Shown here piece after piece: positions 8,010-17,744 of a stretch of DNA of 64,000 nucleotides. Source of the DNA: Aliikangiella coralliicola (lineage in GTDB: Bacteria; Pseudomonadota; Gammaproteobacteria; Enterobacterales; Kangiellaceae); assembly GCF_007004725.1 (NCBI RefSeq), contig NZ_ML660172.1, positions 124,001 through 188,000 on the forward strand, given 5' to 3'. Both the position numbers and the translations under genes were made by a program. The notes beneath the pieces were generated by a model, which was not told where the DNA came from, searched no databases, and saw only the letters and a program-made list of their open reading frames with translations. Every line of letters begins with the position of its first letter. Positions within the stretch are counted from its first letter, which is position 1.

Positions 8010-8403
8010 TTCAAAGTAAATCTGACGATCAACGAAATATTAAATGGCTGTTTAGTGTAAAGCACAGCGAACTCCATACCAGATTATCGGAGTACTATTG
8101 ATGGGAGTATTGATGGGGTCAGAGTATTTGAAATTTTTACTAGTAAGTTTCAAGATTTCATAAAATCAGTTTGACTCCTTTGATTCAATTGTTACGGGGC
8201 TAGCATAAGCTTGGTCTCGGGCTCTGGCACTACAATCATAAACGACCTCAGTTGCAATAAACTTTACAACTTTTGTGGCCTTTGCCGACAGAGCAGCTTA
8301 GAATGAAAAACTCATCAAAGCTGTTGTGTTAATGATGAAGAATGGCCGTGTGCGCACCGTTACGGCACATCGATATCAGTAATCAAACTTAGGTTTTAGA
8401 AAA
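8010..8403. other. 394-bp intergenic region before selO
   Basis: No gene is seen. A short imperfect duplication lies at 8096-8120 (ATTGATGGGAGT then ATTGATGGGGTC). The 13-base word TCAGAGTATTTGA at 8119-8131 recurs directly at 10142-10154, on the other side of selO. The promoter of selO must lie here but I cannot assign one with confidence. Confidence 0.5.
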
Positions 8404-10107
8404 ATGGCACACCCATTTAAACTACCGAGCAAAACTTACGTGACTAACTTTGATGAGTTTGTACAGTTGGCTGACTATTCTTTGATGGATAATTTAAATG
8501 CCGACCCTAATGCCAGGTGTGACGGTGATGATCACCGCGCTCGCCAAGTGTTTTCTGGCCATTTCGTACCAGTGACACCAACACCGCTTGCAGAACCAGA
8601 ATATATAACCCATAGCAGCACTTTTTTTAATGAGCTTGGACTAAGCGATGAACTGGCGCAAGATGAAGATTTTCGCCGGGTATTTTCAGCCGATCTTTCG
8701 GTAGCGTGCGCACCTATGCGCCAAGTTGGCTGGGCAACCGGCTATGCACTATCGATTTATGGGACCGAATACACTCAACAATGCCCATTTGGCACTGGCA
8801 ATGGTTATGGCGATGGCAGAGCAATATCCGTATTTGAAACAGTGATTAATGACCAGCGATGGGAAATGCAATTAAAAGGCGGCGGCCAAACGCCTTATTG
8901 TCGTGGTGCCGACGGTCGCGCAGTACTTCGTTCAAGTGTACGTGAGTTTTTAGCTCAAGAATTTATGCAGGCTTTAAGAGTGCCTACATCGCGTTCTTTA
9001 ACACTTTATGTTTCCAAATCTGAGACAGTTACCCGACCTTGGTATTCTCAAAACTCTCGCTCCACCGACCCTGATATTCTGGTAGACAACCCGGTGGCTA
9101 TTTCTACCCGTGTGGCTCCCTCTTTCTTACGGGTTGGTCAGTTAGAGTTATTTGCCCGACGTGCTCGCAGTAATGCTCACATAAAAGCGTTTGAAGAGTT
9201 GCACATGATAGTCGCACATTTGATTGAAAGAGAATACAAAAACGAAATAGATCAAAGCTTTGCTTTTGCTGAGCAATTAGTTGAGTTGGCGATGTTATTT
9301 CGGCAGCGTTTGACTTCATTGGTGGCCAATTGGATTCGTGTGGGGTACTGCCAAGGTAATTTTAACAGTGACAACTGTGCTGCTGGCGGCCTTACACTTG
9401 ATTATGGCCCATTTGGTTTTTGTGAAATTTTTGATACTGATTTTCAACCATGGACCGGAGGCGGCAAACACTTTTCATTTTTCAATCAGCCCGCTGCGGC
9501 GGAAGCAAATTATCATATGTTTTGGACAGCGGTACGACCACTTCTTGCTGAAGATACAGAAGCTTTAGAGCAGTTTGACCAAGTACGCCGAGGCTTCGCA
9601 AAAGAAATGCAAAAACAAATTCAAGAAATGTGGGCGACCAAACTTGGCTTGGCTGAATTTAACTCAAAGCTATTTACAAAATTACTGGGACTAATGGAAC
9701 GCTCAGAAGTGGATTACACCATTTTCTTTCGCGAATTATCCCATATACCCGACGATATTTCAGCGTTGAAAAAGAGCTTTTATGTTAACACTTCTCAGGA
9801 GCTCGACGAGCAATGGCAATCATGGCTAAATAGTTGGCGTGATCTAGTTAGCAACGGTTATGACTCGTCGACTGTTTCCACAAAAATGAAACAAACTAAC
9901 CCTAAATACACATGGCGTGAGTGGTTAGTAGTCCCTGCCTACCAACAAGCCGCGCAGGGTGATTACACATTGATCAACGAGCTTCAAGAAGTGTTGAGCT
10001 ATCCTTATGATGAGCAATCAAAAGAAATAGAAGACAAATACTATCGTCTAAAACCCAAAGAATATTTTAACGCTGGTGGTGTGTCGCACTATAGCTGCTC
10101 ATCTTGA
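8404..10107 (+). CDS. selO: SelO-family protein adenylyltransferase (AMPylase)
   Basis: SelO is a pseudokinase-fold enzyme that binds ATP in a flipped orientation and transfers AMP to Ser, Thr or Tyr of target proteins, linked to oxidative-stress responses. The 567-residue protein has the family motifs [47 protein letters not shown] and, in the active site, NFNSDN (family N-x-D-N) followed by DYGPFGF. The C-terminus is SCSS, with Cys where animal SelO has selenocysteine. It differs from the short enterobacterial form by an insertion around residues 119-140 ([20 protein letters not shown]) in place of the usual GHQFG segment and is closer to longer SelO forms. It stands alone between small accessory genes and is bracketed by short direct repeats. 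Confidence 0.9.
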   Translation: MAHPFKLPSKTYVTNFDEFVQLADYSLMDNLNADPNARCDGDDHRARQVFSGHFVPVTPTPLAEPEYITHSSTFFNELGLSDELAQDEDFRRVFSADLSVACAPMRQVGWATGYALSIYGTEYTQQCPFGTGNGYGDGRAISVFETVINDQRWEMQLKGGGQTPYCRGADGRAVLRSSVREFLAQEFMQALRVPTSRSLTLYVSKSETVTRPWYSQNSRSTDPDILVDNPVAISTRVAPSFLRVGQLELFARRARSNAHIKAFEELHMIVAHLIEREYKNEIDQSFAFAEQLVELAMLFRQRLTSLVANWIRVGYCQGNFNSDNCAAGGLTLDYGPFGFCEIFDTDFQPWTGGGKHFSFFNQPAAAEANYHMFWTAVRPLLAEDTEALEQFDQVRRGFAKEMQKQIQEMWATKLGLAEFNSKLFTKLLGLMERSEVDYTIFFRELSHIPDDISALKKSFYVNTSQELDEQWQSWLNSWRDLVSNGYDSSTVSTKMKQTNPKYTWREWLVVPAYQQAAQGDYTLINELQEVLSYPYDEQSKEIEDKYYRLKPKEYFNAGGVSHYSCSS

Positions 10108-10249
10108 TTGTGAATGAGAACAGAGAAATTAATCAATGAGTTCAGAGTATTTGATTCTGCCTATTCTCCAATGTCTGCTTTTGGCCGAATAAGGAAGAGC
10201 TTTTATCTCGCTCACCCGAAACAAGGTTGCTAATCAATTTTTTATAAGA

Positions 10250-10747
10250 ATGAATAAAACCGGTAAAATAATTGTACTGAATGGGACATCTAGCTCTGGA
10301 AAAACGACAGTTGCCAGGGAGATTCAATCGAATAGCTCTGAAATATATTTACTTTGTTCTTTAGATGCATTTTGGGATATGACTCCGCATGGAATACCTG
10401 CCGGGTCTGTTAATTTTCCAAACATGAAATTAGCACTTGCTCGATCAGTTAAAGCGCTAGCAGAAACTGGACACAATGTAATAGTAGATATAATTTTTTG
10501 TGGCCTAAAAACATATAATGAGTTCAAGCAAGAATTAAAAGGATTTAATGTGAGTCTGATTAAAATTTATTGCCCTTTAGAAGAGCTAATTAAACGTGAG
10601 TTGGCAAGAGGAGATCGAAAGCCTGGACTAGCAGAATCGCAGCTAGACAGTGTCCACAGTGGTGTAATTTACGACTTGTCGATTAACACGTCAGCTGGTA
10701 ATTCCTCTGAATGTGCGCAGAATATTATAAATAGCCTAAGAGTCTAA
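10250..10747 (+). CDS. Chloramphenicol-phosphotransferase-like P-loop kinase
   Basis: The 165-residue protein starts with a P-loop (IIVLNGTSSSGKTTVAREIQ, residues about 7-26) and has the CPT-family ending, where GLAESQ is followed by VHSGVIYDLSINT. In characterised family members a similar VH-x-G-V-x-Y-D segment helps bind the antibiotic. The family includes chloramphenicol 3-O-phosphotransferase and many small-molecule kinases of unknown substrate. I would not call it a resistance gene from sequence alone. It is AT-rich, lies alone after selO, and has only a weak ribosome site. Confidence 0.75.
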   Translation: MNKTGKIIVLNGTSSSGKTTVAREIQSNSSEIYLLCSLDAFWDMTPHGIPAGSVNFPNMKLALARSVKALAETGHNVIVDIIFCGLKTYNEFKQELKGFNVSLIKIYCPLEELIKRELARGDRKPGLAESQLDSVHSGVIYDLSINTSAGNSSECAQNIINSLRV

Positions 10748-10830
10748 TAACATCTACGATAAATACCCGTAAGCTGACTGTTTAGTCTGAGTTAAATCAA
10801 TACTATTAATAGACATAGCGAATCAAAAAT

Positions 10831-11226
10831 ATGATAAAGAAAATAGGTTTTACATTAGTACTATTCATGGCTCTGCTTCAAGGGTTTTATGCATTATTTG
10901 CATTTCTAGACCCAATGTCTTTTGCCACTGTTCGCGGAACAACTTTGTACTCAACTGACGATTTAGATTGGGTGCAAATTTATGCTTCACGTACTCTATT
11001 TATTTCGTTAACTATTGGTGTTTTGCTTTATCTTCGAAATTATAAAACTCTCTTATTTGCCGCGATCATTGGTACAGTGATGCCAATCACTGATGGGTGG
11101 CTGGCATACCAGGCTGGGGCTGATACCAGTGTTGTTGCCAAGCATGTTGCGACGATTGTTTATCTACTGATTACGAGCTTAGTTTTGCTTAATATTGTGA
11201 AAAAAGAAAGCGTAGAACAGGTCTAG
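10831..11226 (+). CDS. Four-helix membrane protein, DUF4267-like
   Basis: This is a 131-residue integral membrane protein with four hydrophobic helices at about residues 5-27, 50-66, 70-90 and 102-122. The RTLFISLTIGVLLYLRNYKT segment after the first loop and the pattern of helices resemble DUF4267 proteins of unknown function. It sits 83 bases after the kinase gene in the same direction and may share its transcript. A 8-bp hairpin without a T-run follows at 11281-11304. Confidence 0.6.
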   Translation: MIKKIGFTLVLFMALLQGFYALFAFLDPMSFATVRGTTLYSTDDLDWVQIYASRTLFISLTIGVLLYLRNYKTLLFAAIIGTVMPITDGWLAYQAGADTSVVAKHVATIVYLLITSLVLLNIVKKESVEQV

Positions 11227-11669
11227 TAAGTATTGCTCTGATGAGACTTGACGAACTATTAATCATCATTGCCAATTGAATCACTAAAATATCTGCTTTA
11301 GTGAGTTTGAGTCGCCAATCCAAAGTTCGACTAAGGGGGCGCTGATTAAAGAACGTGAGCTGTTTTAACTCAAGTTTTTACGACTTCGCGCAGAATCTGA
11401 AGCAATTTCTAGCATTACCCTATTTGATATTTGAATCATCTCTGCCAGTCAATGTGAGTGTTTATTTGTCTATGAGATTTATTTTTAGAGAATAATGTTT
11501 TAAAAATTATGATGTTGATTTTTGTTACGTTATTTTATATTTAATTTTTTAAAAAAACGCCGAAAATATTGAATCGATTTGCATTGTGTAGACAGGATAA
11601 TTGTAGCCATCTATTCTAATTAAATCCCCTTTATCACAAAAAAATTATTTGGACCAAAGGAGAGTTAAT
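11227..11669. other. 443-bp intergenic region
   Basis: No gene is seen. At 11281-11304 TCACTAAA and TTTAGTGA form an 8-bp hairpin with an 8-base loop, which may end the preceding transcript. The part from about 11460 to 11640 is very AT-rich, as expected for the promoter region of the cupin gene, but I cannot pick out a confident promoter. Confidence 0.5.
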
Positions 11670-12236
11670 ATGAAATTTGATTTAACAAAAATTGAAAAGC
11701 AAATTGATGAAGCATGGACGAGTGGTAATTTTGTCAAGCAACTATCTACAGAAGAAATCCCAAATATTCCAACTGGTATTGAGCTGTCAAAGTGGGAGTG
11801 TATGATCTTAAGTAAAATCTATTGTAAGCCGGGAGATGTTGGCGAATTGGTGTTAGCTTTTCCGCCCGGTGGAAGTCCCGCTGAGTTAGTTCCTCACACA
11901 CACGGTGGTGGTCGTGTTATAACCATAGTTGCTGGCGTTGGTTTGTTTCAGGTAATGCGAGATGGTCAATGGGTTGATATCGAACTAAAACCTGGCGTGC
12001 AAGTCATGTTTCCTAAAGAAACCCTGCATACTTTTATTGGTGTCGATGACGAAGCATTGTTGGCTCACGCACTACACGCACCATTTCTTGAGCCATCACA
12101 TCCTCGAGCAATTGTTTATGATGATGGCACACGGGAAAAACATTATGACGACTGGGATCCAAGAGAATATTTTCCTGAAATTTTAGGAGAGCCGAATGAG
12201 CCGCTTTCGTTGGTTTGTTCGACATCAGCCGCTTAG
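11670..12236 (+). CDS. Cupin-domain protein of unknown function
   Basis: The 188-residue protein contains one cupin barrel at about residues 50-150. The metal-binding pattern is visible: VPHTHGGGRVITIVAGVGLF carries two His, and the second motif KPGVQVMFPKETLHTFIG carries a third His. Family members are small-molecule dioxygenases, isomerases or ligand sensors. The start at 11670 is well supported by AAGGAGAG five to seven bases upstream. An inverted repeat follows at 12306-12336. The next gene is a TonB-dependent receptor 780 bases away, too far for a simple operon. No substrate can be proposed. Confidence 0.75.
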   Translation: MKFDLTKIEKQIDEAWTSGNFVKQLSTEEIPNIPTGIELSKWECMILSKIYCKPGDVGELVLAFPPGGSPAELVPHTHGGGRVITIVAGVGLFQVMRDGQWVDIELKPGVQVMFPKETLHTFIGVDDEALLAHALHAPFLEPSHPRAIVYDDGTREKHYDDWDPREYFPEILGEPNEPLSLVCSTSAA

Positions 12237-12305
12237 GTAGTTAAAGTATTTTAGGCAGTACAAGAAATTTAAAAAACTTAAGGGGATGGGGTAGCGGTTC
12301 TGTCT

Positions 12306-12336
12306 AAGGCGTTATTTTAGGGAGTGATAACGCCTT
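12306..12336 (+). terminator. Terminator-like hairpin after the cupin gene
   Basis: AAGGCGTTAT (12306-12315) pairs perfectly with ATAACGCCTT (12327-12336) around an 11-base loop, 70 bases after the cupin stop. It lacks a T-run, so termination is only likely if helped by other factors. Confidence 0.45.
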
Positions 12337-13016
12337 GGCTTACGCTTCAGTTTGTTTTCGAAAAGCAAAGTAAAATATTTGGGTTGCTAATTGTTTCATA
12401 TCTAAAATAATATAAAACTATTCGGTTCGTCGATATTTATTGCACTGCGTTATTTTAAAATTTAACAAAGCTGGCAGAGGTATTTATCGCGTCACGTATC
12501 TAAGTTTTGAATTCTCGTTTGCAGTCGACCAATCGCAGGGTTAAGTTGCCAAAAAACAAACTGAATTTTATTTTTAATTTCACTTGTTATTAAAATTATC
12601 TCTCGATCTGAGATGTTATCGAAAAATAGCTTATCGTATTGCTAGCACGTTGCTGATTGCTTTTTTAGCTTATTAATATTCCGCCGATCTTTATTTTAAC
12701 AATAGTAAATTTTTTTAATCCCAATGCTTCACATTGGCTGGGTTGATTAAGAAACTTTACCTCCAATTAATCCAATCAACCGTAGTGGATTAATTATCAG
12801 TTTCTAACAGAATTCCACCTATCTATTTTTATTTTGTTTTACTTATATAACTATAAATTGTATTCAAAATAAAAAATATTGCACACAATAAAAATAACGG
12901 ATAGTATCTGTCTGCGTGATATTTCACACTATATTCAAAAAATCTTAGGGGTTTACCAATTACCTTGGTTGGGTTGTTGGCTTATTTAATTAATAACGAA
13001 AATAAAGGAAATAAAA
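12337..13016. promoter_or_regulatory. Long structured region upstream of the TonB-dependent receptor
   Basis: No gene is seen. CCAATG and CATTGG form a hairpin at 12721-12737. GGTTGATT (12741-12748) can pair with AATCAACC (12774-12781), while the overlapping TTAATCCA (12767-12774) can pair with TGGATTAA (12786-12793). These last two hairpins share a few bases and so exclude each other. A weak promoter candidate (TTGCAC 12879-12884, 17-base spacer, TAGTAT 12902-12907) lies downstream of these structures. I see no known riboswitch motif and no Fur box that I would defend. Confidence 0.35.
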
Positions 13017-15722
13017 ATGAAATTTAATACACTCGCCAAGGTGATTGGCTTGAGTTTTGTGTCGACTTCGTTAATTGGTGGATCAGTCGCCATTGCGGAA
13101 GAAAACGAAGACGATTCGCAAAAAATTACCATTACTGGTTCTCGTATCAAACGAGTGGATGCAGAAGGAGCCACACCGGTAACTGTTATTTCTGCAGAAG
13201 ATATCAAAGCGACAGGTTTACAAACTGTGGCAGATGTATTGCGTACCAGTAATTTGAACTCATTTGGTTCATGGGGTGGGGGAGCAAATAATGGTTGGTC
13301 TTCTCAATCAACGGTTAGTCTTAAGGGAGCCGGCATTCGATACACATTAGTATTAATCGATGGCCACAGAATGGCAAAATCTGCTGTTTTAGGTGGTGGC
13401 GCTGCAAACCTTAATACTATTCCTACCGCTGCTGTTGAAAGAATTGAAATATTAACTGACGGCGCTTCAGCGATTTACGGTACTGATGCAATGGCTGGTG
13501 TTATTAACATTATTCTCAAGAGAGACTACGAAGGATTGCAATTAGAGCTGAGCGCAGACTCTCCTAGTCAGGAAGGTGGTGATTATAGCAAGGTGAGTGT
13601 TGGCGGTGGAATCAGCGGCCAAAAAGGCAGCATGACATTCTTCTTCGAACATGATGAGAGAGATGGCATTTTTGATCGAGACCGCGAATATAACGCGTTA
13701 ACTCAGTTCCCTGGAACTGATCCGGCAGTGCTTCAAAGTTATAGCACTCTCAGTACCAATTCGAGAAACATCTGGCGTTCTTCTGACGGTTCCTGGTTGG
13801 GCGTTCCAATGGTTGCAAACGGCGACTGTACTCAGTACAACATTAACGGTGAATCTGGATTTCATGGCCAGTATATCGACGCCGATTATCCTGACGACAG
13901 AGTATGTGGGTATAACTACACCAATGAGTCTGGTCTCTGGTCTGGAATGGCACGTGACACATTTATGATGAACTCTAAGTACGAAATTAACGATAAACTA
14001 GAGTTTGGTTTCCGTACTTCATGGACTTCTACCGAAACTAAAGACGTGTCCGCACCGTCCACCGCATTTTGGTATTTTAATGAAGATCTTCCGGGCTATA
14101 CCACTGATGAAGGCATTGAGCTAACACCTATTTTTGCCGGTGATAGTGCGTCTTATCGTCTAAACACAAATGGAAATCGTGTTGCAGAACATCTGGATAT
14201 TTTAAGTGATGTTTTACTAACGCTGGATGGAACTGAAGATGCATTTGACTGGCAGGCGACTTATCAATATTCACGAAATCGTCGCAATGTTTGGGGAACC
14301 GGTTACGCGATGACAGGCGCTATACCTGATTTGGTTGGTACCTGGGATGCTGCTACAGGACGCGTTGACGGTTGGGATCCACGTGACCCTAATTCACAAA
14401 TACCAGCTGAAATTCGAGCCAACTTTGATAAAAAAGATGAGTTTGTTTTTGAAGAGGTCACTCTAGGCGCAACTTTTGATCTTGCTGAATTAGATGCAGG
14501 CGCAATTTCGGCGCATATCGGTGCATCGGCAAAGCGAGAGTCATTAACTTCTCTGGTTGACGCTCAAGCCGAAGCAGGTAATACCGCGGGTGGTAATGGT
14601 GGTTCTTCAGGCGAAAATTTAGAGCGTGATGCTTATGCTGTGTTTACGGAAGTATTAGTTCCTGTGACCGACGAGTTAGAGGTATCTGCGGCTGTTCGTT
14701 ACGATGATTACAGTGATTTTGGAGATAACACCGCGCCGATGTTAAGAATGACCTATCGACCACACGACGACATGCTGCTTCGTGCTTCGTTTGGTAAAGG
14801 TTTCTTTGCACCAACATTGTCCGACTTATTTAGAACAGGTTCTCAGTCCTTTTACCGTGTTGTCGATCTTCCATACTATCAAGCTGTCGCAGCAAATGCA
14901 GGTATGACATTAGACGCTTATTGTGATGCGAATTCTTGTGGAGCCAGAGAAACAGAACACCATATTGGTGGAAACTCTTTGCTTAAAGCAGAAGATTCTG
15001 AATCGTGGAATATTGGTTTTGTATGGGATGTTACCGAGGATTTTAATTTCCGAATCGATTACTGGGGATTAGAAATTGAAAACAAAATTGATGAGTTAAG
15101 TGGTGGTACTGTTTTAGCCATTCAAGCGGCAAATCCTGGCGTTGATATTAGTACGCTTATCCCAGGCGCAGCGATTGTCAGATTACCTTCTAATGATCCG
15201 ACGGTTCCAGGACGTATTGACTACATTGATACGCCAACGGCGAACTTTGGTACGGAAAAAGAAAGTGGTGCGGATCTTCAAATTGTTTACAAACTATCGA
15301 CCGATTACGGTCAGTTTAGAACAACTTTGGGCATCTCCCATATCTTTGAATTTGAGTCAATCGATGAAAATGGTAGCTTTGACCGAATTGGACGAATTGG
15401 CTCGCCATCAGACCGTGCGAATCTGGGTATCAATTACCGCACTGGTAATCACTCTATTGATTATTACTCATATTGGATTGGAAGCCAGGAAAATGAGACT
15501 AACGGTGAAGTCGTTTCTTCAGTTGGTTCTCATATGGAGCATAACTTGAGTTATACCTATGACTCTCCCTGGGATGCGCGTTTTACTTTAGGTGTTAGAA
15601 ATCTCACAGATGAAGATCCAGAGTTTCAAGTTGTGTTAGGAACTCAAACGACGACATGGGATTCAAATATCTATAGTCCTCAAGGACGAAGTGTTTACGC
15701 GACAGCAACATTCGAATTTTAG
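13017..15722 (+). CDS. TonB-dependent outer-membrane receptor
   Basis: A 901-residue outer-membrane transporter. The signal peptide covers residues 1-27 (MKFNTLAKVIGLSFVSTS start, AIA end). ITGSRIKRVDAEGATPV leads into the plug domain, with typical plug words VTVISAEDI, LIDGHRM, VERIEILTDGASAIYGTDAM and AGVINIILKR. The long barrel ends in YATATFEF with a C-terminal aromatic residue, as required for BAM insertion. The GSRIKR type is common in marine gammaproteobacteria and imports peptides, sugars, siderophores or other large ligands using TonB energy. No TonB, ExbB or substrate-processing genes are adjacent, so the ligand is unknown. GAAATAAA-type spacing gives a modest AAGGAAATAAAA ribosome site. 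A strong terminator follows. Confidence 0.93.
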   Translation: MKFNTLAKVIGLSFVSTSLIGGSVAIAEENEDDSQKITITGSRIKRVDAEGATPVTVISAEDIKATGLQTVADVLRTSNLNSFGSWGGGANNGWSSQSTVSLKGAGIRYTLVLIDGHRMAKSAVLGGGAANLNTIPTAAVERIEILTDGASAIYGTDAMAGVINIILKRDYEGLQLELSADSPSQEGGDYSKVSVGGGISGQKGSMTFFFEHDERDGIFDRDREYNALTQFPGTDPAVLQSYSTLSTNSRNIWRSSDGSWLGVPMVANGDCTQYNINGESGFHGQYIDADYPDDRVCGYNYTNESGLWSGMARDTFMMNSKYEINDKLEFGFRTSWTSTETKDVSAPSTAFWYFNEDLPGYTTDEGIELTPIFAGDSASYRLNTNGNRVAEHLDILSDVLLTLDGTEDAFDWQATYQYSRNRRNVWGTGYAMTGAIPDLVGTWDAATGRVDGWDPRDPNSQIPAEIRANFDKKDEFVFEEVTLGATFDLAELDAGAISAHIGASAKRESLTSLVDAQAEAGNTAGGNGGSSGENLERDAYAVFTEVLVPVTDELEVSAAVRYDDYSDFGDNTAPMLRMTYRPHDDMLLRASFGKGFFAPTLSDLFRTGSQSFYRVVDLPYYQAVAANAGMTLDAYCDANSCGARETEHHIGGNSLLKAEDSESWNIGFVWDVTEDFNFRIDYWGLEIENKIDELSGGTVLAIQAANPGVDISTLIPGAAIVRLPSNDPTVPGRIDYIDTPTANFGTEKESGADLQIVYKLSTDYGQFRTTLGISHIFEFESIDENGSFDRIGRIGSPSDRANLGINYRTGNHSIDYYSYWIGSQENETNGEVVSSVGSHMEHNLSYTYDSPWDARFTLGVRNLTDEDPEFQVVLGTQTTTWDSNIYSPQGRSVYATATFEF

Positions 15723-15768
15723 TTTCTTCATTGGTTGGTTGAAAGGTTGTAGCTTTGACCATGTGTTG

Positions 15769-15794
15769 GCCGCTCTTTGAGCGGCTTTTTTTTT
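15769..15794 (+). terminator. Rho-independent terminator of the TonB-dependent receptor gene
   Basis: GCCGCTC and GAGCGGC form a perfect 7-bp stem around TTT, followed by nine T residues. Confidence 0.93.
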
Positions 15795-16175
15795 GCCTGG
15801 ATTTTAACCCCATCATTTTTTCTGCCGTTACCTTTTATAAAGCCCAATTTTATTGAAGTTGTCGTTTTAGATCGTATTAGGATAAATAGCATCTGTATTC
15901 AGCTTGTATTCAGATGATTATTGCTAGGGTCCGGGTTCTGCAGTAGATTAATAGTCTAAATTAAGTCAAAAGAATGTGATAAGTTAAACTAAAAGTTCGA
16001 TCTATTGTCGAAAGTGACATATTGCCTACTAAACTACGACATTATCGGAAGCTATTTCAGGGAGAACTCGCGTGAATTCAGCGCTTATTTTTAGCAAAAT
16101 TAGTCATGTTTAATAGCTATTCTTATTTAATCAGTATTCGAATTTGTACATCGTTTAAGGTAATTGGAGAAAACA
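15795..16175. other. 381-bp intergenic region before the DUF4136 gene
   Basis: AT-rich sequence with no gene that I can support. It should contain the promoter of the lipoprotein gene, but no hexamer pair with correct spacing stands out. Confidence 0.5.
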
Positions 16176-16766
16176 ATGCGGTTTGTTCAGATAAAGTGGG
16201 TGTTTGTTTCATTATTAGGTATTTTGATATCGGCATGTGCGGTTAAGCCACCGGTAACCAGCGATTATGATACTAGCTATGATTTTGGTCAGCTGAAAAC
16301 CTATGCCTGGATTAAAGGAGCTGAAGATAAAGTTTCTACATTGGATAACAAAAGACAGGCAAACGCGATTGAGACAATTTTAAATAGAAAAGGCTTTCGT
16401 GAAGTTGCCAACAATGAAGAAGCTGATTTTCTACTGAAAACTCACACCGTTACAGACAAGAAGACCGATGTTGACCATTTTTATCGAACTTGGGGTTATC
16501 ATCCTTATTACCATCCGAATGTTTTTTATCCGCATTTTTACGGTGGACCACACAATGGAACGACTATTGTCAGAGAATATCGAATAGGGACACTGGTTCT
16601 TGATATTGTTGACCGCAAGAAGAAGCAGGTAGTGTGGAGAGGTACCGTTGCCAAGCCTTTGGGCATTTACAAAAATCGTTCTCCCGAAGAGCGAGCAACT
16701 ATTGCCCTATCTAATGCAGAACATATGTTGAATAGTTTTCCACCTGGTGTTTCATCGACACTCTAG
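16176..16766 (+). CDS. DUF4136 lipoprotein
   Basis: The 196-residue product has a lipoprotein signal peptide with lipobox LISAC, so it is probably anchored to a membrane by its acylated Cys near residue 22. The rest fits DUF4136: SYDFGQLKTYAWIKG at the start of the domain, a central EADFLLKTHTVTDKK, and LVLDIVDRKKKQVVWRG near the end. A His/Tyr-rich loop (WGYHPYYHPNVFYPHFYGG) lies in the middle. The function of the family is unknown; members are envelope lipoproteins. The ATG at 16176 has GGAG six bases upstream. A terminator directly follows, so it is a single-gene unit. Confidence 0.82.
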   Translation: MRFVQIKWVFVSLLGILISACAVKPPVTSDYDTSYDFGQLKTYAWIKGAEDKVSTLDNKRQANAIETILNRKGFREVANNEEADFLLKTHTVTDKKTDVDHFYRTWGYHPYYHPNVFYPHFYGGPHNGTTIVREYRIGTLVLDIVDRKKKQVVWRGTVAKPLGIYKNRSPEERATIALSNAEHMLNSFPPGVSSTL

Positions 16767-16794
16767 GCGAGCATTAGTTAATACCAAGTACCCA

Positions 16795-16819
16795 GGCGCT
16801 ATTTTATAGCGCCTTTTTT
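16795..16819 (+). terminator. Rho-independent terminator of the DUF4136 gene
   Basis: GGCGCTAT and ATAGCGCC pair perfectly around TTT and are followed by six T residues. Confidence 0.93.
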
Positions 16820-16950
16820 ATACTCTTCTAATCATTTCATTCATTTGAAGCGAGTTAATGTTCACTAAACCTCCAATTTTTAGCATTTTGGTCGTTTAGC
16901 GGATTTGGTCCCGTTAACTCGTTATTAAGCCAGATTATCGCTTTGTTGGT

Positions 16951-17193
16951 CTAATCAACCTGAATTCGGGATAAGAACAACCATCCAGCACAAGTCTTTT
17001 AGCGGCTCTCTGCGTTGAATTTGCTACTAATAGCTGGCTATTACCATGTAAACTCGCCTTGATATCCACTAAAATACTTATACTGGCCGAGTTTCTACTT
17101 CGTCTTTGACAACCAGTCTTTAGCGAAATGCTAATAACGTCTTAAAGTCTAAGCGCTTTTTGGCTGTTCTAATCCCGAATTCAGGTTAATCAG
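16951..17193. mobile_element. MITE-like palindromic element A with 27-bp terminal inverted repeats
   Basis: The left end (16953-16979) and right end (17165-17191) are inverted copies of about 27 bases that differ at three or four positions; the shared heart is AACCTGAATTCGGGAT. The element is about 243 bases and has no open frame for a transposase. Inside, CTCTGCGTTG (17008-17017) and CGCCTTGAT (17055-17063) flank a small inverted repeat, AATAGCTGGCTATT. The same two words occur at nearly the same spacing in the element at 47525-47792. No clear target duplication is seen. It lies immediately upstream of recX, at the right edge of the accessory stretch. Confidence 0.7.
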
Positions 17194-17231
17194 CACTAGA
17201 TGATTAAAATTGCTTCGATTAGAATAGCGAC

Positions 17232-17744
17232 ATGAACGAACCGCAAACTGTGCCTGATCCTAAACGTGTCAACAAAGCCATTGCTTATGCTGCTCGCCTG
17301 CTTGGGGTGAGAGAATATGCGCGAAGGACTTTGAATCAGAAATTGTTAACTAAGGGATATACTGAGGAAGAGGCTGATGAGGTCATGGCCTATTTAGTTC
17401 AGCACAACTGGATTAGTGACGAGCGTTTTTGTGAATCTTTCGTGAGATCAAAGGCGGCTCGCGGTCAGGGATTAACTCGAATCAGGGCTGAATTGTATCA
17501 GCACGGTATCGAACAGTCGCTGATCGATGAAGTGGTAGAGCTACAAGATATTTGCTGGCAACAGCTATGCGATGAAACTGCGGCAAAGAAAGCGGTTGTT
17601 GTAGGGATAAGTAATGAGCCTCGCAGTCGAGCTAAACTTGAAAGATTTCTTCGGTATCGTGGATTTAGTAGTGAACAAATTGTTCACTCGATTAATAAGT
17701 GTATAAATAATGTGGGAGTGATGTCTGGTGAGTATGACCAGTAG
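17232..17744 (+). CDS. recX: RecX, regulatory protein of RecA
   Basis: RecX binds RecA filaments and blocks their extension. The 170-residue protein is rich in the three-helix RecX repeats: [18 protein letters not shown] followed by [14 protein letters not shown] and [20 protein letters not shown], then [19 protein letters not shown]. Start ATG at 17232; no strong ribosome site is visible. In many gammaproteobacteria recX directly follows recA, but here about 12.9 kb of accessory genes and an inverted-repeat element lie between. Its last codons overlap the start of alaS, so the two are probably co-transcribed. Confidence 0.93.
   Translation: MNEPQTVPDPKRVNKAIAYAARLLGVREYARRTLNQKLLTKGYTEEEADEVMAYLVQHNWISDERFCESFVRSKAARGQGLTRIRAELYQHGIEQSLIDEVVELQDICWQQLCDETAAKKAVVVGISNEPRSRAKLERFLRYRGFSSEQIVHSINKCINNVGVMSGEYDQ

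Noticed and set aside
10250..10747. Chloramphenicol resistance gene
   Set aside because: The protein only shares the fold and some motifs; most family members have other or unknown substrates.
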